From: Deinobacterium chartae
GTDB lineage: Bacteria; Deinococcota; Deinococci; Deinococcales; Deinococcaceae
Direction: 5' to 3'
Assembly: GCF_014202645.1 (NCBI RefSeq)
Contig: NZ_JACHHG010000002.1
Coordinates: forward strand, 62,001 to 126,000
DNA length: 64,000 nucleotides
Positions 25,765-35,496 of this stretch are shown piece by piece; the stretch's first letter is position 1; every line of letters begins with the position of its first letter. The notes beneath the pieces were generated by a model. That model was not told where the DNA came from. It did not search any database and was given only the letters and a program-made list of their open reading frames with translations. The position numbers were made by a program, and so were the translations under genes.

Positions 25765-27009
25765 GTGACGAGCGCGAGAGACACGTACGAGGCCTTCAAG
25801 GCCAGAGGCCTGAAACTCAACATGCAGCGCGGTCAGCCCAGCGACGCCGACTTTGACCTGTCCAACGGCCTGCTGAGCATCCTCACCGACCGCGACTACC
25901 GCACCCCCGGCGGGCTCGACCTGCGCAACTACCCCGGCGGCGTGGCGGGCATTCCCGAGGCCCGGGCACTGTTCGGGCGTTACCTGGACCTGCCGCCCGC
26001 GCAGGTGATCGTGTGGAACAACGCCAGCCTCGAGCTGCAAGGGCACGTGCTCACCTGGGCACTGCTCAAGGGCCTGCCCCGCAGCAACGGCCCCTGGGCC
26101 GCGCAGCGCCCGAAGATCATCGTGACCGTGCCAGGGTACGACCGCCACTTCCTGCTGCTCGAGACCCTGGGCTTCGAGCTGGTCACGGTCCCGATGCAGC
26201 CGGACGGCCCGGACCTCGACGCGATAGAGCGCATTGCCGCCGAGGACGCCTCGGTCAAGGGTGTGCTGTTCGTGCCCACCTACTCCAACCCGGGCGGCGA
26301 GACCCTCTCGCCGGACAAAGCGGCGCGCCTTGCGCGCCTCGAGGCGGCGGCCCCAGACTTCACGATCTTTGCCGACGACGCTTACCGGGTGCACCACCTG
26401 TTCGACGACGAGCGCGACACGGCGGTCAACCTGGTCGCCCTGTGCGCGGCGGCAGGCCATCCGGACCGCTGTTTCGTGTTCGCCTCGACCAGCAAGATCA
26501 CCTTCGCGGGCGCGGGCCTGGGTTTCCTGGGCAGCAGCGAGGCCAACGTCAAGGCGCTCAGCGCGTGGCTGAATGCCCAGAGCATCGGCCCCAACAAGAT
26601 CGAGCAGTACCGCCACGTGCGCTTCCTCGAGGCGTACCCCGGCGGCCTCGAGGGCCTGATGCGCGACCACGCCCGCCTGATCGCGCCCAAGTTCCAGGCG
26701 GTGTACGACACCCTCGAGCGCGAACTGGGCGGCAGCGGCCTCGCGCGCTGGACCACGCCGCGCGGCGGGTACTTCATCAGCCTGGATACCACCTTGCCGG
26801 TCGCCGACCGGGTGGTTCGGCTGGCCGAGGAGGCCGGCGTGAGCCTGACCCCGGCCGGGGCCACCTACCCGGGCGGGCGCGACCCGAACAACAGCAACAT
26901 CCGCATAGCACCCACCCGTCCGCCCCTCGAGGAGGTCGGGGTGGCCATGCAGGTCGTCGCGGCCTGCATCCGGCTGGCGAGCGAGGAGTACCGCGCCCGG
27001 CAGGACTGA
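25765..27009 (+). CDS. Class I/II aminotransferase, aspartate-aminotransferase-like (type Ic)
   Basis: A 414-residue PLP enzyme. The N-terminal LKLNMQRGQPSDADFDLSNGLL and the NYPGGVAGIPEARALFG block are typical of the MocR-like aspartate aminotransferase group. The Schiff-base lysine is in FASTSKITFAGAGLGFLG, with TYSNPGGET and DDAYRVHHL before it. Probably transaminates aspartate/2-oxoglutarate. GTG start in a leaderless layout. Confidence 0.88.
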   Translation: MTSARDTYEAFKARGLKLNMQRGQPSDADFDLSNGLLSILTDRDYRTPGGLDLRNYPGGVAGIPEARALFGRYLDLPPAQVIVWNNASLELQGHVLTWALLKGLPRSNGPWAAQRPKIIVTVPGYDRHFLLLETLGFELVTVPMQPDGPDLDAIERIAAEDASVKGVLFVPTYSNPGGETLSPDKAARLARLEAAAPDFTIFADDAYRVHHLFDDERDTAVNLVALCAAAGHPDRCFVFASTSKITFAGAGLGFLGSSEANVKALSAWLNAQSIGPNKIEQYRHVRFLEAYPGGLEGLMRDHARLIAPKFQAVYDTLERELGGSGLARWTTPRGGYFISLDTTLPVADRVVRLAEEAGVSLTPAGATYPGGRDPNNSNIRIAPTRPPLEEVGVAMQVVAACIRLASEEYRARQD

Positions 27010-27031
27010 GCTTCGGCCAGGAGGGCAGGGC

Positions 27032-27061
27032 GGGGCCGGGAAGATTACACTTCCCGGCCCC
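27032..27061. terminator. Bidirectional terminator between convergent genes
   Basis: 12-bp perfect stem GGGGCCGGGAAG/CTTCCCGGCCCC around ATTACA, between the aminotransferase and the double-GNAT gene. No T-run on either side. Confidence 0.7.
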
Positions 27062-27075
27062 GCCGCGAGCGGCGC

Positions 27076-28056
27076 TCAGGCTTCTTTCAGCTCGAGGACC
27101 ATCGAGAGCCACGCGGGCTCCTTGCGAAACCCCAACCGCTCGTTGACCGCCAGCATGGCAGCGTTGGTAGAGGCGTTGTCGGTGCGTACCCACGGCACTC
27201 CCCGCTCCTGGGCATAGCGCAGCGCGCGCAACTTGAGGGCCAGGGCCACGCCGCGCCCCCGATACTCGCGCCGCACGCCGGTAAAGCCGGTGAACAGGCC
27301 CTCGCTGGCCTCCGAGCGGTACAGGTCGCTCACCCCGATCGCGCGTTCCTCGTGCAGCGCCACGAAGTAGGCGTCCTCGAGGAAACCGGGGTCCTCCAGC
27401 ACAAAGCGGGTGTACTGCTCGAGGCTGATCGGCGAGGCCGGTTCGGAGCGGGGCACGTCGAGCCGCGCTGCCGAGAAGGTGTCGTGCAGCTGCTCACGCC
27501 AGGCCGGGTCACGCTCGCGCAGCTCGCGCGCGGTCACGATGCGGATGCCCTGCTCGCGCAGGCGCTCCTCGAGGCCCGCGTACGGACCGAAGTCAAAGCC
27601 GCGGGGATCCAGGGTGGACTCCCAGGTGCGCTGGGTCTCGCGGAAACCGCGCGCACGCAGGAACGGCACGGTCGCCGAGTCCTCGCGGGCCTGGGCACGC
27701 AGGGAAATCGGGTCAAAGGCCTCGAGGGCCGCCCGCAGGTGCTGATACAGCGCACTCCCAATGCCCTGCCCGCGCCGGTCCGAGCGGACGGCGGCGTTCA
27801 GCATGAAGCGCTGCGGGTGGTACATGCCGGGGTTTTGCGAGTACTCGGCGTAACCAACCAGCTCGCCGTCCTGTTCGGCCACAAAGCGGGCCTGTTTCAG
27901 GCGGGGATCTGCGGCCACCTGCGCGTCGAGCACGCGCAGTTCCTCGGGGCTCGAGGGGTGCTCGGGAAAGGCGGCGTTGTGCAGTCGGGCGAAGGCCTCG
28001 TAGTCGCCTTGGGTAAAGGGACGCAGTCGCAGAGCGGCAGAAGGCTGGGTGGGCAT
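27076..28056 (-). CDS. Double-domain GNAT acetyltransferase
   Basis: 326 residues from ATG 28056. Two GNAT folds: the first (residues about 8-160) has the acetyl-CoA loop VRSDRRGQGIGSALYQHL, the second (about 175-326) has VRREYRGRGVALALKLRAL and the NASTNAAMLAVNERLGFRKEP signature. It transfers an acyl group from CoA to an unknown amine. Tandem GNAT proteins include mycothiol synthase and antibiotic acetyltransferases; the substrate here is unknown. The start codon lies inside an 8-bp inverted repeat. Confidence 0.88.
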   Translation of the reverse strand: MPTQPSAALRLRPFTQGDYEAFARLHNAAFPEHPSSPEELRVLDAQVAADPRLKQARFVAEQDGELVGYAEYSQNPGMYHPQRFMLNAAVRSDRRGQGIGSALYQHLRAALEAFDPISLRAQAREDSATVPFLRARGFRETQRTWESTLDPRGFDFGPYAGLEERLREQGIRIVTARELRERDPAWREQLHDTFSAARLDVPRSEPASPISLEQYTRFVLEDPGFLEDAYFVALHEERAIGVSDLYRSEASEGLFTGFTGVRREYRGRGVALALKLRALRYAQERGVPWVRTDNASTNAAMLAVNERLGFRKEPAWLSMVLELKEA

Positions 28057-28084
28057 GCTGGCTACAGCATGCCCCAAGCTTGGG
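28053..28084. repeat. Two adjacent palindromes over the GNAT start codon
   Basis: GCATGCTG-GCTA-CAGCATGC (28053-28072) abuts the palindrome CCCAAGCTTGGG (28073-28084). The first includes the start codon. Could be an operator or an mRNA hairpin limiting translation. Confidence 0.5.
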
Positions 28085-28176
28085 TGGCCAGGGATCGGCC
28101 ATGACGCATAGGCCATCCGGTTGGCGGTTAAACACCCCGATTCCCAAGGCGAGCCTGCCGCCTCCCTCAGCGCCGC

Positions 28177-28635
28177 TCAGTTGAAGGTCTGGGCCCGCAT
28201 GCGTTCCCGAAAACCCCGGACCGCAGCGCTCAGCGTGCCCAGGGCGCGTTCGGTCACCCAGGGAAAGCTGCCGGGCGTGGCGAGGTACACCTCGACCGAC
28301 GCACTCACCCAGGTTTCGGCGTCGTCAAGGTACACCTTGGCAACCTTGATCTCGGCGGTCACCTCGGCGGCCACCTCGAGGGCGCGGGCGCGTTCTGTGC
28401 CCTCCTCGAGGGGCCAGAAGTTCGGGTACATCAGGCACAGGTAGCCGGGGTCGTCGGGCTGCACCGCCAGCAGGTAGCCGCGCCCCTCGTACTTGAAGGC
28501 GATGTCGCCGCCGTCGAAGCGCGGGCGGAAGCCCAGGGCCGTGAGGTCGGCGTGAAAGCGCAGGGCAGCTTCGGAGACCTGGGGTTGGCCGCGGCGACGC
28601 GCCCACCAGCCGCGCAGGCGGTCGAGCGGCTTCAC
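28177..28635 (-). CDS. YbjN-like domain protein, paralogue 3 of a tandem trio
   Basis: 152 residues from a GTG overlapping the previous stop (GTGA). Shares with its two neighbours the pattern G(F/Y)(R/Q)P...GD(I/V)xF, then PNFWPLEEGTERARALE, IKVAKVYLDD and a C-terminal helix ending VRGFRERMRAQ. This resembles YbjN-type (type III secretion chaperone-like) folds. The biochemical role is unknown; YbjN proteins have been linked to stress and motility control. Confidence 0.7.
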   Translation of the reverse strand: MKPLDRLRGWWARRRGQPQVSEAALRFHADLTALGFRPRFDGGDIAFKYEGRGYLLAVQPDDPGYLCLMYPNFWPLEEGTERARALEVAAEVTAEIKVAKVYLDDAETWVSASVEVYLATPGSFPWVTERALGTLSAAVRGFRERMRAQTFN

Positions 28636-29066
28636 GGCCGCACCTGCGACGCGTCGCCAGCGGCCTCGAGTTCGCGCATCACCCGGGCGAAGTGGTACAC
28701 GGCGGCGCGCACCGCCGAGAGCGCGCGTTCGAACACCTGCGGAAAATCCACCGGGCTCGAGAGGTACATCTCGGTGGCGGCGTTCACGTCGTCGCCGCGG
28801 CGGCTGAGGTACACCTTGGCGACCTTGACGTGCGCGCAGGTGCGGCTGGCGGCGCGCAGGGCACACCTGCGCTCGGCGGCGTCCTCGAGGCGCCAGAAGT
28901 TGGGATACACCAGGTTGAAGTAATCGGGATCGGCGGCGTCAATCAGCAGCAGGTAATGGCCGCCCTCGACCTCGAAAACCACGTCGCCGTCCGAGTCCAC
29001 CCGGGGCTGATAGCCCAGGGCCTCGAGGTGTTCGGCGTAGCGTTCGGCGTGGGTGGGGGCGTTCAT
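28632..29066 (-). CDS. YbjN-like domain protein, paralogue 2 of a tandem trio
   Basis: 144 residues. HLEALGYQPRVDSDGDVVFE, PNFWRLEDAAERRCALRAA and HVKVAKVYLSRRG match the two flanking paralogues. AGGAGA precedes the ATG. Middle gene of three head-to-tail copies, coupled to the third by a GTGA overlap. Function unknown. Confidence 0.72.
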   Translation of the reverse strand: MNAPTHAERYAEHLEALGYQPRVDSDGDVVFEVEGGHYLLLIDAADPDYFNLVYPNFWRLEDAAERRCALRAASRTCAHVKVAKVYLSRRGDDVNAATEMYLSSPVDFPQVFERALSAVRAAVYHFARVMRELEAAGDASQVRP

Positions 29067-29128
29067 CGGTCTCCTGAGTTTAGGACAGTGGGCTCGCCGG
29101 AGCGAGCGAAGCGATCAAACATTCGGGA

Positions 29129-29536
29129 TCAGTTGGCCTCGGAGGGTTGGCGGTGGGTCTGCATGCGGCTGCGGAAACTGCGCACTCCGGCCTGCAGCAC
29201 CCTGAGCGAGCGCTCGAAGATGCGGGGGAAGTCGCGCTCATCCGGCAAGAACAGCTCGACCGAAGCGTGGGTGTCGCCGCGCGCGAGGTACACCTTGACC
29301 GCCTTGAGGTCGGCACACACCTCGCTGGCGGCCTGCAGGGCCTGCACGCGCTCCTCTTCGGACTCGATCTCCCAGAAGCCGGGGAACAGCAGCCGGAAGC
29401 AGGTGGGGTCGCTCTCCTCGAGGATGATGTAATAGGTGCCGCCCTCGCAGCGGAAGCGCACGTCACCGGCCTCGTCCAGGGTGGGTCGGAAGCCTTCTTC
29501 GGTCAGGTATTCCAGGTACTGCTGGGCTAAGGTCAA
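29129..29536 (-). CDS. YbjN-like domain protein, paralogue 1 of a tandem trio
   Basis: 135 residues from TTG 29536, chosen because AAGGAGGTGG lies about 8 bases upstream; extending further upstream would add a basic, non-conserved leader. EEGFRPTLDEAGDVRFRCEG, PGFWEIESEEERVQALQAA and LKAVKVYLARG align with the other two copies. First of the trio. Confidence 0.7.
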   Translation of the reverse strand: MTLAQQYLEYLTEEGFRPTLDEAGDVRFRCEGGTYYIILEESDPTCFRLLFPGFWEIESEEERVQALQAASEVCADLKAVKVYLARGDTHASVELFLPDERDFPRIFERSLRVLQAGVRSFRSRMQTHRQPSEAN

Positions 29537-29619
29537 GCGGGACCACCTCCTTCGGGTCTTCAGCTTAGGGGGCCGCCGGTGCGCGTGCAAAGTCCAGGCG
29601 GCCTAAGGCAGCTAGGCCA

Positions 29620-32600
29620 TCAGCCGAAGTAGTTGAGCAGGTCCATGAGCACCCTGGGGTAGTCGTCGGGCTTGAGGCCGCGCCGGTCGAGGCGCACGGC
29701 GGGCGGGAAGGCCGTCACCTCGGTGCGGTAGGCGAAGTTGCGCAGTCCCGCCGCGTCGTAGTCGAGGTTCTTGTAGGCAAAGGTCACCTGGATGCCGGTC
29801 ATGGACTCGCTGATGGACAGCACGCGCTTGTTGACCGCCAAGACGCGCAGCCTGGCGAGGTCAATGAAATTCTGCACCTCGTTGGGCGGCGCTCCGAAGC
29901 GTTTGCGCAGCTCGCGCTCCACCCGCGAGAGGGCCGGTAGGGTGGTGGCCTCGGAGAGCTGCCCGTAGGCCTCGATGCGGGCGGCCTCGTCCGGGAAGTA
30001 CTCGGGCGTCAGACGCGCCGAGACCGGCAGGTCGATGCTGACCTGCACGGGTTCGCGCAGCGTCTCGCCCTTGAGCTTGGCGACCGCCTCGGCCAGCAGT
30101 TCGGTGTACACCTCGAGGGACACCGCGTGGATGTGGCCGTGCTGCTCCTGACCGAGGATGTTGCCGATGCCGCGGATCTCCATGTCCTTCTCGGCCAGGC
30201 GGTGCCCCGAGCCGAGGTCTTGCAAGTCGGCGATGGCCCACAGCCGCTTGGCGGCGTTGGGCGTCAGGCGCGGCGGGTAGAACATGTAGGCGTAGGCCTC
30301 GAGGTTGCGCCGTCCCACGCGCCCGCGCAGCTGGTAGAGCTGCGCGAGGCCCAGACGGTCGGCGCGCTCGATCAAGATGGTGTTGGCCTCGGGAATGTCC
30401 AGTCCGGTCTCCACGATGGTGGTGGAGAGCAGCAGGTCAAACGCCCCTTCCTCGAAGCCGAGCATGATCTCCTCGAGCTGGTCCACGCTCATCTGGCCGT
30501 GGGCCACGCCGATGCGCGCCTCGGGGATGAGGTTGCGCAGGTAGATCGAGCGGGCGCCGATCGAGGCGATGCGGTCGTGAATGTAAAACACCTTGCCGCC
30601 GCGCTCGAGTTCGGACACGACCGCGTCGCGCACGGTGAGCGGATCGAACGGGGCGAGCACGGTGCGGATCGGCTTGCGGCCCTTGGGCGGGGTCTGGATC
30701 GAGGACATGTCGCGCAATCCGACCATGCTCATGTACAGCGTGCGCGGGATGGGCGTGGCCGACAGCGACAGGGTGTCGATCGAGACCTGGTTGCGCAGCG
30801 CCTGCAGGGCGTTGCCGGTGGGCTCGCCCGAGGGCGCAGGAGCCGGGGCTTCCTTGGGTTTACGGCCCCGGCGGCGCGGCGCGGGAGCCTCCTCGGGGGC
30901 CGCTTCGGTCTCGCCGGTGCTCTCCAGGTCGCGGCTCAGCTCGAGGTTGCCGACCGAGCGCAGCACACGCAGCTTTTCTTTCTGCACCACCCCGAAGCGG
31001 TGCTCCTCGTCCACGATGATCAGCCCGAGCTGCTTGAAGGTGATGTCCGAGGAGAGCAGGCGGTGCGTACCGATCAGGATATCCACCTCGCCGCGCTCGA
31101 GGTCTTTTAAGATCTTGCTCTCGGCCTTGGCCGAGGTGAAGCGCGACAGGCCCTCCACCCGCACCGGCAGGTCCTTGAAACGCGCGGCGAAGGTGGCGTG
31201 GTGCTGCTCGGCCAGCAGGGTGGTGGGAACCAGCACCGCCACCTGCCGCCCGTGACCGACCACCCGGTGCGCGGCGCGGATCGCGATCTCGGTCTTGCCA
31301 AAACCCACGTCTCCGGCGATCAGGCGGTCCATGGGGTGCGGTGCCTCGAGGTCCCGGAAGGTTTCGCGCAGCGCGGTCTTCTGGTCGGTGGTGAGCTCGT
31401 GCTGGAAGTTCTTCTCGATCAGGGCGTCCCACTCAGGGTCCGGGGTGTAGGCGTAACCCGGTGTGACCTGGCGCGCGGCGTACTGCACCAGCAGCTTGGC
31501 CGCGAGTTCCTCGGCACCTGCGCGGGCACGCTCGCGGGCGCGGGCCCACTCGTTCTTGCCGAGGTTCGAGAGCGCCGGTGGGTCGTCGGTGGTGCCGGGA
31601 TGGCGGCGCATGATCGGCAGCAGTTCGATCGGCAAGAAGATCTTGGCGCCGCCGCCGTACTGCAGGTGCAGGTAGTCGCGCTTGACGCCCAGCACCTCGC
31701 GGGTCTCAAGACCCAAAAACTGCCCGATGCCGTGCTCGGGGTGAATCAGGTAGTCGCCGACTTGCAAGCCCAGCGCGTCGGTGACCGGCTTGCCGCCCAG
31801 TCGCTTGCCGCGCAGGGCGCTGCCGCCCTGGAAGCCGTACAGCAGGTCCTCGGTGAGGACCACCGCCTTGGCTTCCTCGAGCAAAAATCCGCCCTCGCCG
31901 CTGCCCAGCAGAAACCCGAGTTGCCCGGGGACCAGCATGGGGTTTTTCAGCCACTTGGGACTCAGGTCGCCCAGCAGCTTCTCCTCGAGGTACTGGCCGG
32001 TGCGGGGGTGACGGACCAGCATCAGAACAGCGTAGCCCTCGCGGGTCCAGCGGGTGACGTCGGCGGCGAACTCGGAGAGCCGGGCGCGGTAGAAACCCAG
32101 CGTCTTCAGCGCGATCCGCTCGTCGGGCAACTCGAGCGGCGTGCGCCCGAAAGCGGTGACCTCACGGGCAGCCAGTTGCTTCCACAGCGTGTCGGTCAGC
32201 GGTCCCAGCGTGGACGAGAAAAACTCGGGCGAATCCAGGAAAACGCGCCCGGGCAGCAGCTCGAGGCGCGTGGCATCCCAGGCGGTTTCGGGCAAGAAGC
32301 CCTCGGCAGGCTCGAGGTCGAAGGCCTCCACGCGCTCGAGCGCCTGGCCGCCTTCGAGCGGGCGCAGGGTGTCGAGTTCGTCGCCGAAGAACTCGGCGCG
32401 CACGCCGATGCCGTCTTGCACGAACACCTCGAGGGTGTCGCCGCGCAGCAGGTAGCCGGGCGCTTCCTCGCGGCGGTGGTAGCCGAGCCGCTCGAGGCGC
32501 GCGAGAAGCTCTGAGCGCGGGTAACTGCGGCCCAGCCGCAGGTTCAGCGCCAGCGCCTCGGGGTCACGGGGGAACAGGTCCAGCGCGGTGGAGACGTCCA

Positions 32601-32838
32601 AAACCACCCGCTGCTCGCGGCTTGCCCAGTCCTTGATGCCGGGGTTGACGCTGAAGGGGTGGCCGAGCGTGGCTGCGCGCTGGTACAGACCCAGGCGCTC
32701 GGGGGTAGTGAGCAGCACGGCGGGTCCCGGGTAGGCGGCAAACAGCGCCTGCCTCGCGACCTGCGGCACACCCTGCAGCGTACCGATGGGCGCGGTGGGA
32801 AGAACTTCCGGGAGCGGCCTGGGTGTCACAACATTCAC
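29620..32838 (-). CDS. mfd: Transcription-repair coupling factor
   Basis: A 1072-residue ATP-dependent translocase that removes stalled RNA polymerase and recruits UvrA. Domains in order: UvrB-homology N-terminus, RNA-polymerase-interaction domain (about 360-430, [20 protein letters not shown]), RecG-like motor with GDVGFGKTE and [25 protein letters not shown], and the C-terminal TRCF domain. About 55 extra residues (roughly 629-683) interrupt the motor between the DEEH and SATP motifs. They are Ala/Pro/Glu-rich and contain RRRGRKPK, an AT-hook-like core. GTG start with a leaderless -10. Confidence 0.97.
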   Translation of the reverse strand: MNVVTPRPLPEVLPTAPIGTLQGVPQVARQALFAAYPGPAVLLTTPERLGLYQRAATLGHPFSVNPGIKDWASREQRVVLDVSTALDLFPRDPEALALNLRLGRSYPRSELLARLERLGYHRREEAPGYLLRGDTLEVFVQDGIGVRAEFFGDELDTLRPLEGGQALERVEAFDLEPAEGFLPETAWDATRLELLPGRVFLDSPEFFSSTLGPLTDTLWKQLAAREVTAFGRTPLELPDERIALKTLGFYRARLSEFAADVTRWTREGYAVLMLVRHPRTGQYLEEKLLGDLSPKWLKNPMLVPGQLGFLLGSGEGGFLLEEAKAVVLTEDLLYGFQGGSALRGKRLGGKPVTDALGLQVGDYLIHPEHGIGQFLGLETREVLGVKRDYLHLQYGGGAKIFLPIELLPIMRRHPGTTDDPPALSNLGKNEWARARERARAGAEELAAKLLVQYAARQVTPGYAYTPDPEWDALIEKNFQHELTTDQKTALRETFRDLEAPHPMDRLIAGDVGFGKTEIAIRAAHRVVGHGRQVAVLVPTTLLAEQHHATFAARFKDLPVRVEGLSRFTSAKAESKILKDLERGEVDILIGTHRLLSSDITFKQLGLIIVDEEHRFGVVQKEKLRVLRSVGNLELSRDLESTGETEAAPEEAPAPRRRGRKPKEAPAPAPSGEPTGNALQALRNQVSIDTLSLSATPIPRTLYMSMVGLRDMSSIQTPPKGRKPIRTVLAPFDPLTVRDAVVSELERGGKVFYIHDRIASIGARSIYLRNLIPEARIGVAHGQMSVDQLEEIMLGFEEGAFDLLLSTTIVETGLDIPEANTILIERADRLGLAQLYQLRGRVGRRNLEAYAYMFYPPRLTPNAAKRLWAIADLQDLGSGHRLAEKDMEIRGIGNILGQEQHGHIHAVSLEVYTELLAEAVAKLKGETLREPVQVSIDLPVSARLTPEYFPDEAARIEAYGQLSEATTLPALSRVERELRKRFGAPPNEVQNFIDLARLRVLAVNKRVLSISESMTGIQVTFAYKNLDYDAAGLRNFAYRTEVTAFPPAVRLDRRGLKPDDYPRVLMDLLNYFG

Positions 32839-32844
32839 CGGCTT

Positions 32845-32850
32845 ATTTTA
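32845..32850 (-). promoter_or_regulatory. -10 box, leaderless, for mfd
   Basis: TAAAAT on the minus strand, 6 bases before the GTG at 32838. Confidence 0.55.
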
Positions 32851-32882
32851 TCGCGCTGGCTGACCTGCACTTAAGCGTTAAG

Positions 32883-32903
32883 GCTCATTAGAAAATAATG
32901 AGC
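32883..32903. repeat. Inverted repeat in the mfd-rpe intergenic region
   Basis: GCTCATTA-GAAAA-TAATGAGC, a perfect 8-bp dyad about 33 bases upstream of the mfd -10. Could be an operator. The rest of 32839-33089 holds only the two divergent -10 boxes. Confidence 0.5.
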
Positions 32904-33076
32904 AAAAATCTACGGCCCCTCTACAGGCGTGTCCGGAGTCAAAGCGCTCAATTACCCGCTCCCTGTGCGTTCCCCATACGTTTTCCGGACTTCTTGCAAA
33001 GCTCTGAAAATTCCCGGACGCGCCAACGAATATGAACGTTTCTCAGTACCCTCTACTCTACAGATCACGCTCGGGG

Positions 33077-33082
33077 TAAAAT
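33077..33082 (+). promoter_or_regulatory. -10 box, leaderless, for rpe
   Basis: TAAAAT followed 7 bases later by the GTG at 33090. Confidence 0.5.
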
Positions 33083-33089
33083 CAGGAAC

Positions 33090-33755
33090 GTGACCAAACT
33101 CGCGCCCAGTATTCTCTCCGCCGACTTTACCCGTCTCGGCGACCAGCTTCGTGCCGCCGAGGAAGGCGGGGCGGACTGGATCCACGTGGACGTGATGGAC
33201 GGTGCCTTCGTTCCCAACATCACCCTGGGTCCGCTGGTGGTCGAGGCCTGCCGCCGCACCACCTCGCTCCCGCTCGACGTCCACCTGATGATCGAACGGC
33301 CCGAGCGCTACCTCGAGGACTTCGTCCGTGCCGGAGCCAGCATCCTGACCGTACACGCCGAGGCCACCGTGCACCTGCACCGCGCCGTGACGCGCGTGCG
33401 CGAGCTCGGCGCGCGGGCCGGGGTGGTCCTCAACCCCGGCACCTCGCTCGAGGCCCTCCGCCCGGTTCTGGAAGACGCCAATGTGGTGCTGATCATGAGC
33501 GTCAACCCCGGCTTCGGCGGACAGCGCTTTATTCCGCAGAGCCTCGAGCGGGTGCGCACCGTGCGCCGCTGGCTGGATGAGCTGGGCTCTGGCGCCGAAC
33601 TCGAGGTGGACGGCGGCGTGAACGCCGGAAACGCCCGCAGCCTGGTCGAGGCCGGAGCCACCGTCTTGGTCGCCGGAAGCGCGGTGTACAACGCCCACCC
33701 CGTCGCCGACAACCTGGCCGCGCTGCGGCGCGCCGCCCAGGGCGGGACCCTGTGA
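33090..33755 (+). CDS. rpe: Ribulose-phosphate 3-epimerase
   Basis: 221 residues. Interconverts ribulose 5-phosphate and xylulose 5-phosphate in the pentose phosphate pathway. Starts [16 protein letters not shown] as the family does, with catalytic [11 protein letters not shown], metal-binding [19 protein letters not shown] and the phosphate loop VDGGV...AGSAVYN. GTG start; overlaps comB by 4 bases. Confidence 0.97.
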   Translation: MTKLAPSILSADFTRLGDQLRAAEEGGADWIHVDVMDGAFVPNITLGPLVVEACRRTTSLPLDVHLMIERPERYLEDFVRAGASILTVHAEATVHLHRAVTRVRELGARAGVVLNPGTSLEALRPVLEDANVVLIMSVNPGFGGQRFIPQSLERVRTVRRWLDELGSGAELEVDGGVNAGNARSLVEAGATVLVAGSAVYNAHPVADNLAALRRAAQGGTL

Positions 33756-34456
33756 AGCTGCGCGTGGACCTGCTGCCTTACGGCAGCTACAGCGACACTG
33801 TGCTGGTGGTGGACGTGCTGCGCGCCACCACCACCGCCGCGGTGTTCCTCGAGCAGGGGGCCAGCGAGGTGCGCTTCACCGCCTCGCTCGAGGCAGCCCT
33901 CGAGCAGCGCGGCGAAGGCATCGTGCTCGCCGGAGAGCGCGGCGGCCTGCCGATCCCCGACTTTGATCTGGGCAACAGCCCCCTCGAGGCCTCGGGCCTG
34001 AACTTCACCGGCCGCACGGTGGTCATGAACACCACCAACGGCACCACCGCCGCGCACGCGGCGGCCGCGAGCGGCAAGCACGTGATCCTGGCCTCGCTGC
34101 GCAACGCGCACGCCGCCGCGCGCCGTGCCCGCAGCCTCGCGGTCGAGGAGATCGCGATCGTGTGCGCGGGCCGCGAGGGCCGCAGCGGCTTGGACGACGT
34201 GTACACCGCCGGAGTGCTGTGCGAGTACCTGCTCGCCATGGGCGAATGGACCCTGGATGACGGCGCGCGCATCGCCCTGACGGTGCGCCGCCAGGTCGGA
34301 GACCCGCTCGAGCCCTTGGCCGGCTCGGCCGCCGGTGAGAGCCTCGAGCGGGTGGGGCTGGGCCAGGACGTTCAGTTCTGTGCCCGCATCTCCGAGTCTA
34401 CGGTGGTGCCGGTGCTGGCCGAGCACAGCGAACTGGGCCTGATTTTCCGCAGCTGA
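33752..34456 (+). CDS. comB: 2-phosphosulfolactate phosphatase family protein (ComB)
   Basis: 234 residues. ComB removes phosphate from 2-phosphosulfolactate in coenzyme M synthesis in archaea; the bacterial substrate is usually uncertain. Family motifs: [45 protein letters not shown] and CAGREGR. GTGA overlap couples it to rpe. A perfect 17-bp terminator follows. Confidence 0.88.
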   Translation: MKLRVDLLPYGSYSDTVLVVDVLRATTTAAVFLEQGASEVRFTASLEAALEQRGEGIVLAGERGGLPIPDFDLGNSPLEASGLNFTGRTVVMNTTNGTTAAHAAAASGKHVILASLRNAHAAARRARSLAVEEIAIVCAGREGRSGLDDVYTAGVLCEYLLAMGEWTLDDGARIALTVRRQVGDPLEPLAGSAAGESLERVGLGQDVQFCARISESTVVPVLAEHSELGLIFRS

Positions 34457-34473
34457 AGACCCTGCCCTCCCCC

Positions 34474-34511
34474 ACAGGCAGGACCTCCCCGTTGGGGGAG
34501 GTCCTGCCTGT
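34474..34511. terminator. Bidirectional intrinsic terminator
   Basis: Perfect 17-bp stem (34474-34490 with 34495-34511) with GTTG loop, between comB and the convergent SdpI-like gene. Confidence 0.85.
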
Positions 34512-34525
34512 CTTGCCTGGAAGCT

Positions 34526-35215
34526 TCAGCTCGGGCGACTCACCGGACGGCGCTCGGGATCCTCGCTCCAGACCTGCCGGGCGTAACGGTTGAGGTAGAC
34601 GGCTTGAGCGAGCAGCAGCACGATCATGCCCAGCGGCAGCACCCAGGGAATCAGCGCGGCCTGGGGCAGCAGCAGGCCGGCCAGCAGGATCAGCGCACCG
34701 CTGAGCACCAGCAGCACCGCGCCACGGCGGCTGGTCGCATACCACGCACGGTCCGAGGCAAAAGTCCAGACCAGCCGCGGGCCGGTGTGACGGTTGGGGC
34801 CCACCTTGCCCATGACGTTGCCGATCAGCATGAACAGCAGTCCGGCACCGATCACGGCCGAGCGCATCATCGACCAGCCCAGCGGCCCGGAGACGCTGAT
34901 CAGGCACAGCATCAGCACCACACCCAGCCGGACGCTGTACAGCGCGCTTCCCACGCCGCGTACCCTGGCGGCTTCCTTGCGCTCGAGCAGCAGCACGGCG
35001 ACGTAGATCACGCCCGCTATGACCGGCAGGGCCAGCAGGCCCTCGAAGCGGCTGCCGTAGCGGTCCGGCTGTCCGTCGAGGCCCCAGTGAACCGGGATGC
35101 GCTCGGGGGTGTTCGGCCAGGCCCACAGGGCGACCGCGAAGGCGAAGGCGAGGATCAGCAGGGCGGGCCACTCGCGGGAGAGGAAGCCGGAGTTTTTGAG
35201 GGAGGGGGTGGTCAT
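34526..35215 (-). CDS. SdpI-family membrane protein (DUF1648 + SdpI)
   Basis: 229 residues with about six membrane spans. An N-terminal DUF1648 block (NTPERIPVHWGLDGQPDRYGS) is followed by an SdpI-like half (GNVMGKVGPNRHTGPRLVWTFASDRAWYATSR). In Bacillus, SdpI gives immunity to the SdpC toxin and sequesters the SdpR repressor at the membrane. Here it overlaps an ArsR/SdpR-like gene (ATGA), reproducing the sdpRI layout; no SdpC-like toxin gene is present. Confidence 0.85.
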   Translation of the reverse strand: MTTPSLKNSGFLSREWPALLILAFAFAVALWAWPNTPERIPVHWGLDGQPDRYGSRFEGLLALPVIAGVIYVAVLLLERKEAARVRGVGSALYSVRLGVVLMLCLISVSGPLGWSMMRSAVIGAGLLFMLIGNVMGKVGPNRHTGPRLVWTFASDRAWYATSRRGAVLLVLSGALILLAGLLLPQAALIPWVLPLGMIVLLLAQAVYLNRYARQVWSEDPERRPVSRPS

Positions 35216-35496
35216 GACGGTTTCTCCTGGGTTTCGGGACTGCCACCGAACAGGTCGAACAGGCTGCTGAGCACTTCTTCGAAGACGCTGGTGTTCAGGC
35301 GGTAGATCACGCTGGTACCGCGTTTTTCGGTGACGACCAGATCGGCGGCCTTGAGGACCGCGAAGTGTCCGGACAGGGTGCTTTTGGTCAGGGGGAACAT
35401 CTCGGCCAGCTCTCCGGCCGAGCGTTCCCCGGCCCGCAGGGCGCGCAGGATCTCCCGGCGGGTCGGATCGGAGAGGGCTTTGAAGACTTCGTTCAC
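35212..35496 (-). CDS. ArsR/SdpR-family transcriptional repressor
   Basis: 94-residue winged-helix repressor. FKALSDPTRREILRALRAGE, then KSTLSGHFAVLKAADLV (recognition helix) and RGTSVIYRLN (wing). No metal-binding Cys cluster, so it is more like SdpR than a metal sensor. Overlaps the hydrolase gene upstream and the SdpI-like gene downstream. The dyad at 36454-36479 is its likely operator. Confidence 0.9.
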   Translation of the reverse strand: MNEVFKALSDPTRREILRALRAGERSAGELAEMFPLTKSTLSGHFAVLKAADLVVTEKRGTSVIYRLNTSVFEEVLSSLFDLFGGSPETQEKPS

